Shown here in pieces: positions 6,298 through 8,865 of a stretch of 8,865 nt of DNA. Below the pieces are notes generated by a model. That model was not told the origin of the DNA. It saw only the letters and a list, made by a program, of their open reading frames with translations, and searched no databases. The DNA is taken from the NCBI GenBank assembly GCA_007131945.1, contig SLPP01000030.1:1-8865 (forward strand). The letters are read 5' to 3'. Position numbers and translations under genes: made by a program. The DNA is from Paracoccaceae bacterium. GTDB taxonomy: Bacteria > Pseudomonadota > Alphaproteobacteria > Rhodobacterales > Rhodobacteraceae. The first letter of the stretch is position 1; each line of letters begins with the position of its first letter.

Positions 6298-7032
6298 ATG
6301 CGTCCGTTCCTGCTTGCCATACTGCTTCTCATGCCCCTGCCGGCCAAGGCCGATTGCGTGGTGCTCATGCACGGGCTCTCGCGCACCGACAACTCGATGT
6401 GGCTCATCGCCGAGACGCTGGAATACCACGGCTACCGGGTGATCAACTACCACTATCCCTCGACCGACGAGCCGGTGGAGACGCTGGTGCGCCATGTCGG
6501 CTACGCGGTCAACCAGTGCGGATTCCAGCAGACGCATTTCGTCACCCATTCGCTGGGCGGCATCCTGGTGCGCGCCTGGCTGACCGAATACAGCCCGCCG
6601 ATCATGGGCCGCGTGGTGATGCTGGCGCCGCCGAATCACGGCTCGGAGATCGTCGACAACCTCGCCGGCAACGAGTTGGCGCACGAGATGCTGACCTTCC
6701 TGCACGGCCCCGCCGTGGTGCAACTCGGCACCGATCCCGATTCGGTCCCCAGCCAGTTGCCGAGACCCGATTACGAGCTTGGCGTCATCGCCGGCAACCG
6801 CGCGATCAGCCCGCTCGGCCCGATCCTGATCGAGGGCGAGAACGACGGCACCGTCTCGGTCGCAAGCACCAGGATCGAGGGGATGCGCGACCATATCGTG
6901 GTGCCGGCGACGCATACGATGATCATGATGAACCCGATCGCGATCGCCGAGATCCTTGAATTCCTGCGCTACGGCGTCTTCGATCACGGCATCACCCTGG
7001 TCAGCGCCATGCGCAAGATCGCCCGGCCCTGA
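6298..7032 (+). CDS. Exported alpha/beta hydrolase (lipase/esterase-like)
   Basis: This 244-residue protein has a clear signal peptide (Arg2, hydrophobic core about 4-14, AKA at 16-18 before Asp19), so it is probably periplasmic or secreted. The mature part opens with an alpha/beta hydrolase strand and oxyanion loop, VVLMHGLSR (21-29). The nucleophile elbow is VTHSLGG (82-88), with Ser85 as likely nucleophile; Thr replaces the first Gly of GxSxG, a variant seen in lipase-like families. Asp183 (ENDGTVS) and His206 (ATHTM) sit where the acid and base of the triad are expected. Two mature cysteines, C20 and C74, could form a disulfide. It resembles small lipase or PGAP1-like hydrolases, but the substrate (lipid, ester or amide) cannot be read from the sequence. 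It is divergent from the Nudix gene with 71 bases between the two starts. It has no obvious operon partner. Confidence 0.88.
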   Translation: MRPFLLAILLLMPLPAKADCVVLMHGLSRTDNSMWLIAETLEYHGYRVINYHYPSTDEPVETLVRHVGYAVNQCGFQQTHFVTHSLGGILVRAWLTEYSPPIMGRVVMLAPPNHGSEIVDNLAGNELAHEMLTFLHGPAVVQLGTDPDSVPSQLPRPDYELGVIAGNRAISPLGPILIEGENDGTVSVASTRIEGMRDHIVVPATHTMIMMNPIAIAEILEFLRYGVFDHGITLVSAMRKIARP

Positions 7033-7078
7033 GCCCGGCACCCGGCACCGGCGCGCGGATCGGCTGCCGGAAGCGAAG

Positions 7079-7094
7079 TGTCCAAGCTTGGACA
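7079..7094. promoter_or_regulatory. Perfect 16-bp palindrome between convergent genes
   Basis: TGTCCAAGCTTGGACA reads identically on both strands. It lies 46 bases past the hydrolase stop and 125 bases from the end of the acyl-CoA synthetase gene. Perfect palindromes of this length are typical operators for TetR, GntR or MarR dimers. No gene start is near, so the site may control a small RNA or be a stray or decoy site. I do not recognise the regulator. Confidence 0.45.
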
Positions 7095-7119
7095 ATCCTG
7101 CAAGTAACTGACACGGAAA

Positions 7120-7132
7120 GAGAAGTCTTCTC
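7120..7132. repeat. Short inverted repeat GAGAAG-T-CTTCTC
   Basis: A perfect 6-bp dyad with one central base lies 25 bases right of the 16-bp palindrome. It may be part of the same site cluster. It is too tight to form a hairpin. Confidence 0.3.
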
Positions 7133-7180
7133 GCGTTAACCGGATCGAAATCATCTGCCCGGGGACGGGGCGCGGTCCGG

Positions 7181-7217
7181 CCGGGCGCGTCGGGAAGACA
7201 TCCCCGCCTGCGCCGGG
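7181..7217 (-). terminator. Hairpin at the end of the acyl-CoA synthetase gene
   Basis: On the minus strand, directly after the stop, CCGGCGC pairs with GCGCCCGG (one bulged C). After a small internal loop, CGGGGA pairs with TTCCCG around TGTC. No T-run follows, so this is a terminator-like or mRNA-stabilising structure rather than a classical intrinsic terminator. Confidence 0.45.
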
Positions 7218-7218
7218 C

Positions 7219-8865
7219 TCACGCCCAGTCCCAGGGGATGGTATAGTTGCCCATCATCTCGCGCAGCTTCGCCTCGTCGACCTCGCCCCGGCGCTCGATC
7301 CGGGCGACCAGCCCGCGTTTCTTCTCCTCGACCACCTCGGCCACGCGCGCGTTGAGCTTCCTCTCGGCGAATTCGGCGTCGAAGACCCGCGTGATGGCGC
7401 GGCGGCGCAGGTCGGGCTTGAAGACCTTGCCGATGGCGGTCTTCGGCAACTCGTCCAGCACCTCGACATGCTTGGGGATCGCGGCGCGTTCGGAGATGCG
7501 CTCGGCGGCGTGGTCCATCAGTTCCTTCGTCGACACCTTCGCGCCGGCGACGAGCTCGACATAGGCGCAGGGCAGTTCGCCCGCGGTCGCGTCGGGCTGG
7601 CCGATGGCGCCGGCGAAGGCTACCGCCGGGTGGCTCAGGAAGGCCTCCTCGATCATCGCCGGGTCGATGTTGTGCCCGCCGCGGATGATCAGGTCCTTGG
7701 CGCGGCCGGTGATCCACAGATAGCCGTCGGCGTCGAGCCGGCCGAGGTCGCCGGTGCGCAGATACCGCCCCTCGGCGTAGAGGCCGAGGTTCTTGGCCTC
7801 CTCGGTATAGGTCGAGCCCTCGTAGATGCCGGGGCTGCTGACGCAGATCTCGCCCACCTCGTCGATCCCGCATTCGCGCCGGATGTCGCCGTTCGAGGCG
7901 CAGTCGAGGATGCGCACGTCGGTGTAGGGAAACGGGATGCCGACCGAGCCGATCTTCTTTTCGCCCTCGGGCGGATTGGCGGAGACGAGGCAGGTGACCT
8001 CGGTCAGGCCGTAGCCCTCGACGATGGAGACGCCGGTGGCCTTCTCGAAGCGCTTGTAGAGTTCGGTCGGCAGCGCCGCCGAGCCGGAGAAGCCGTTCCT
8101 GAGGCTGGAGATGTCGGCATCGACCTTGCGCTGCATCAGCGCCGCGAGCGCGGTCGGCACGGTGACGATGTAGGTCGCGCGCCAGCGCTCGATCAGCTTC
8201 CAGAAATTGTCGAAGACGCCCTCGCCGCGGTAGCCCTGCGGCGTCGGGAAGACGATCTGCGCCCCCGAGCAGAGCACCGACATCATGATCGGATAGGCGG
8301 CGAAGACGTGAAAGAGCGGCAACGGGCAGAGGACCACGTCATCGGCGGTGAACAGAAGCTCCGAGCCGATCCATCCATTATACATGATCCCCGAGGCCTT
8401 GTGCTGCGCGACCTTCGGCAGGCCGGTGGTGCCGCCGGTGTGGAAGAAGGCGCAGACGCGGTCGGTCGCCGCCAGATCGAAGGTCAGCCGGTCGGCGGGC
8501 TGGCGGGCCATTTCGCTCGCGAAGTCGAGCACGCGGGCGGTGTGGCGGACCGGGTTCTTCGGCCGGATGAAGGGGACGATCCAGCTTTTCGGCGGCGTCA
8601 GGTAGCGCAAGAGGTCGACCTCGAGCACGGTCTTGACATTGGGCGCGTTCGCCACCGCCTCGGCCACCTTCTGGGCGACATCGGTCTTGGGGAAGGCGCG
8701 GATGGTGACGACGACCTTGGCGTTGGTCTCGCGCAGGATGCCGGCCAGTTTCTCGGGCTCGAGCAGCGGGTTGATCGGGTTGACGATGCCGGCGGTCATC
8801 GCCCCGAAGAGGGTGATCGCGGTCTCGTTGATCGTCGGCAGGATGAAGGCGACGGTGTCGGTCTC
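7219..8865 (-). CDS. AMP-forming acyl-CoA synthetase (FadD-like), 5' end outside window
   Basis: This enzyme activates a carboxylic acid with ATP to an acyl-adenylate, then forms the CoA thioester. The 548 residues visible lack the N-terminus: the frame stays open to the window edge (ending TDTVAFILPTINETA...), so the ATG at 8799 is internal. Landmarks, numbered from the first visible residue, are the phosphate-binding loop TGGTTGLPK (143-151), GYGLTE (284-289), the TGD of the hinge region (371-373), GRAKD (387-391) and the catalytic-lysine motif PKTAIGK (474-480, Lys480). About 68 residues follow Lys480, longer than usual, with a charged segment ending NYTIPWDWA. I recall a family of roughly 630-residue acyl-CoA synthetases in Rhodobacteraceae and Burkholderia with the segment GIVNPINPLLEPE, but no defined substrate. 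Fatty or aromatic acids are possible. It converges on the hydrolase gene and shares no operon with anything visible. Confidence 0.93.
   Translation of the reverse strand, partial: ETDTVAFILPTINETAITLFGAMTAGIVNPINPLLEPEKLAGILRETNAKVVVTIRAFPKTDVAQKVAEAVANAPNVKTVLEVDLLRYLTPPKSWIVPFIRPKNPVRHTARVLDFASEMARQPADRLTFDLAATDRVCAFFHTGGTTGLPKVAQHKASGIMYNGWIGSELLFTADDVVLCPLPLFHVFAAYPIMMSVLCSGAQIVFPTPQGYRGEGVFDNFWKLIERWRATYIVTVPTALAALMQRKVDADISSLRNGFSGSAALPTELYKRFEKATGVSIVEGYGLTEVTCLVSANPPEGEKKIGSVGIPFPYTDVRILDCASNGDIRRECGIDEVGEICVSSPGIYEGSTYTEEAKNLGLYAEGRYLRTGDLGRLDADGYLWITGRAKDLIIRGGHNIDPAMIEEAFLSHPAVAFAGAIGQPDATAGELPCAYVELVAGAKVSTKELMDHAAERISERAAIPKHVEVLDELPKTAIGKVFKPDLRRRAITRVFDAEFAERKLNARVAEVVEEKKRGLVARIERRGEVDEAKLREMMGNYTIPWDWA

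Noticed and set aside
8797..8799. ATG as start of the acyl-CoA synthetase
   Set aside because: The frame stays open to the window edge and the upstream residues continue the family sequence, so the real start lies outside.

Overview
The window is GC-rich, tightly packed bacterial chromosome. Codon usage is dominated by G/C third positions, and the gene types (Lrp/AsnC regulators beside ald and trxB, a DUF4395 membrane protein, a long FadD-like ligase) resemble an alphaproteobacterium of the Rhodobacterales/Paracoccus type. That placement is inferred from style and family resemblance, not from a marker gene. I see no tRNA, rRNA, CRISPR array, complete insertion sequence or prophage gene.

Left part (1-2849): two Lrp/AsnC-family regulators lie on the minus strand, separated by about 510 bases in which I find no convincing gene. 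The first (131-625) resembles the AsnC/DoeX-type regulators linked to ectoine use, but no ectoine gene is visible. The second (1137-1598) is divergent from alanine dehydrogenase ald (1731-2849) and is very probably its AldR-type regulator. Ald retains all the residues expected for substrate and NAD binding.

Middle part (2889-5345): a third Lrp/AsnC regulator runs toward ald and shares a strong 10-bp hairpin with it. It is divergent from a six-cysteine DUF4395 membrane protein (3602-4264), which is followed on the same strand by thioredoxin reductase trxB (4380-5345). The DUF4395 gene has an unusually clear promoter (TTGACA, 16 bases, TATATT) whose -10 box lies inside a perfect 9-bp inverted repeat. 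This looks like a repressor-controlled thiol or sulfur module and is the most interesting part of the window. A good intrinsic terminator closes trxB.

Right part (5346-8865): a 400-base stretch without a gene but with several inverted repeats comes first. A Nudix hydrolase (minus strand) is then divergent from a small exported alpha/beta hydrolase, which may be translated from a leaderless mRNA. A convergent AMP-forming acyl-CoA synthetase follows and runs off the right edge. Between the hydrolase and the synthetase sits a perfect 16-bp palindrome with no obvious gene to regulate.

Nothing here is clearly a new defence or mobile system. The best lead is the operator-controlled DUF4395-TrxB pair.
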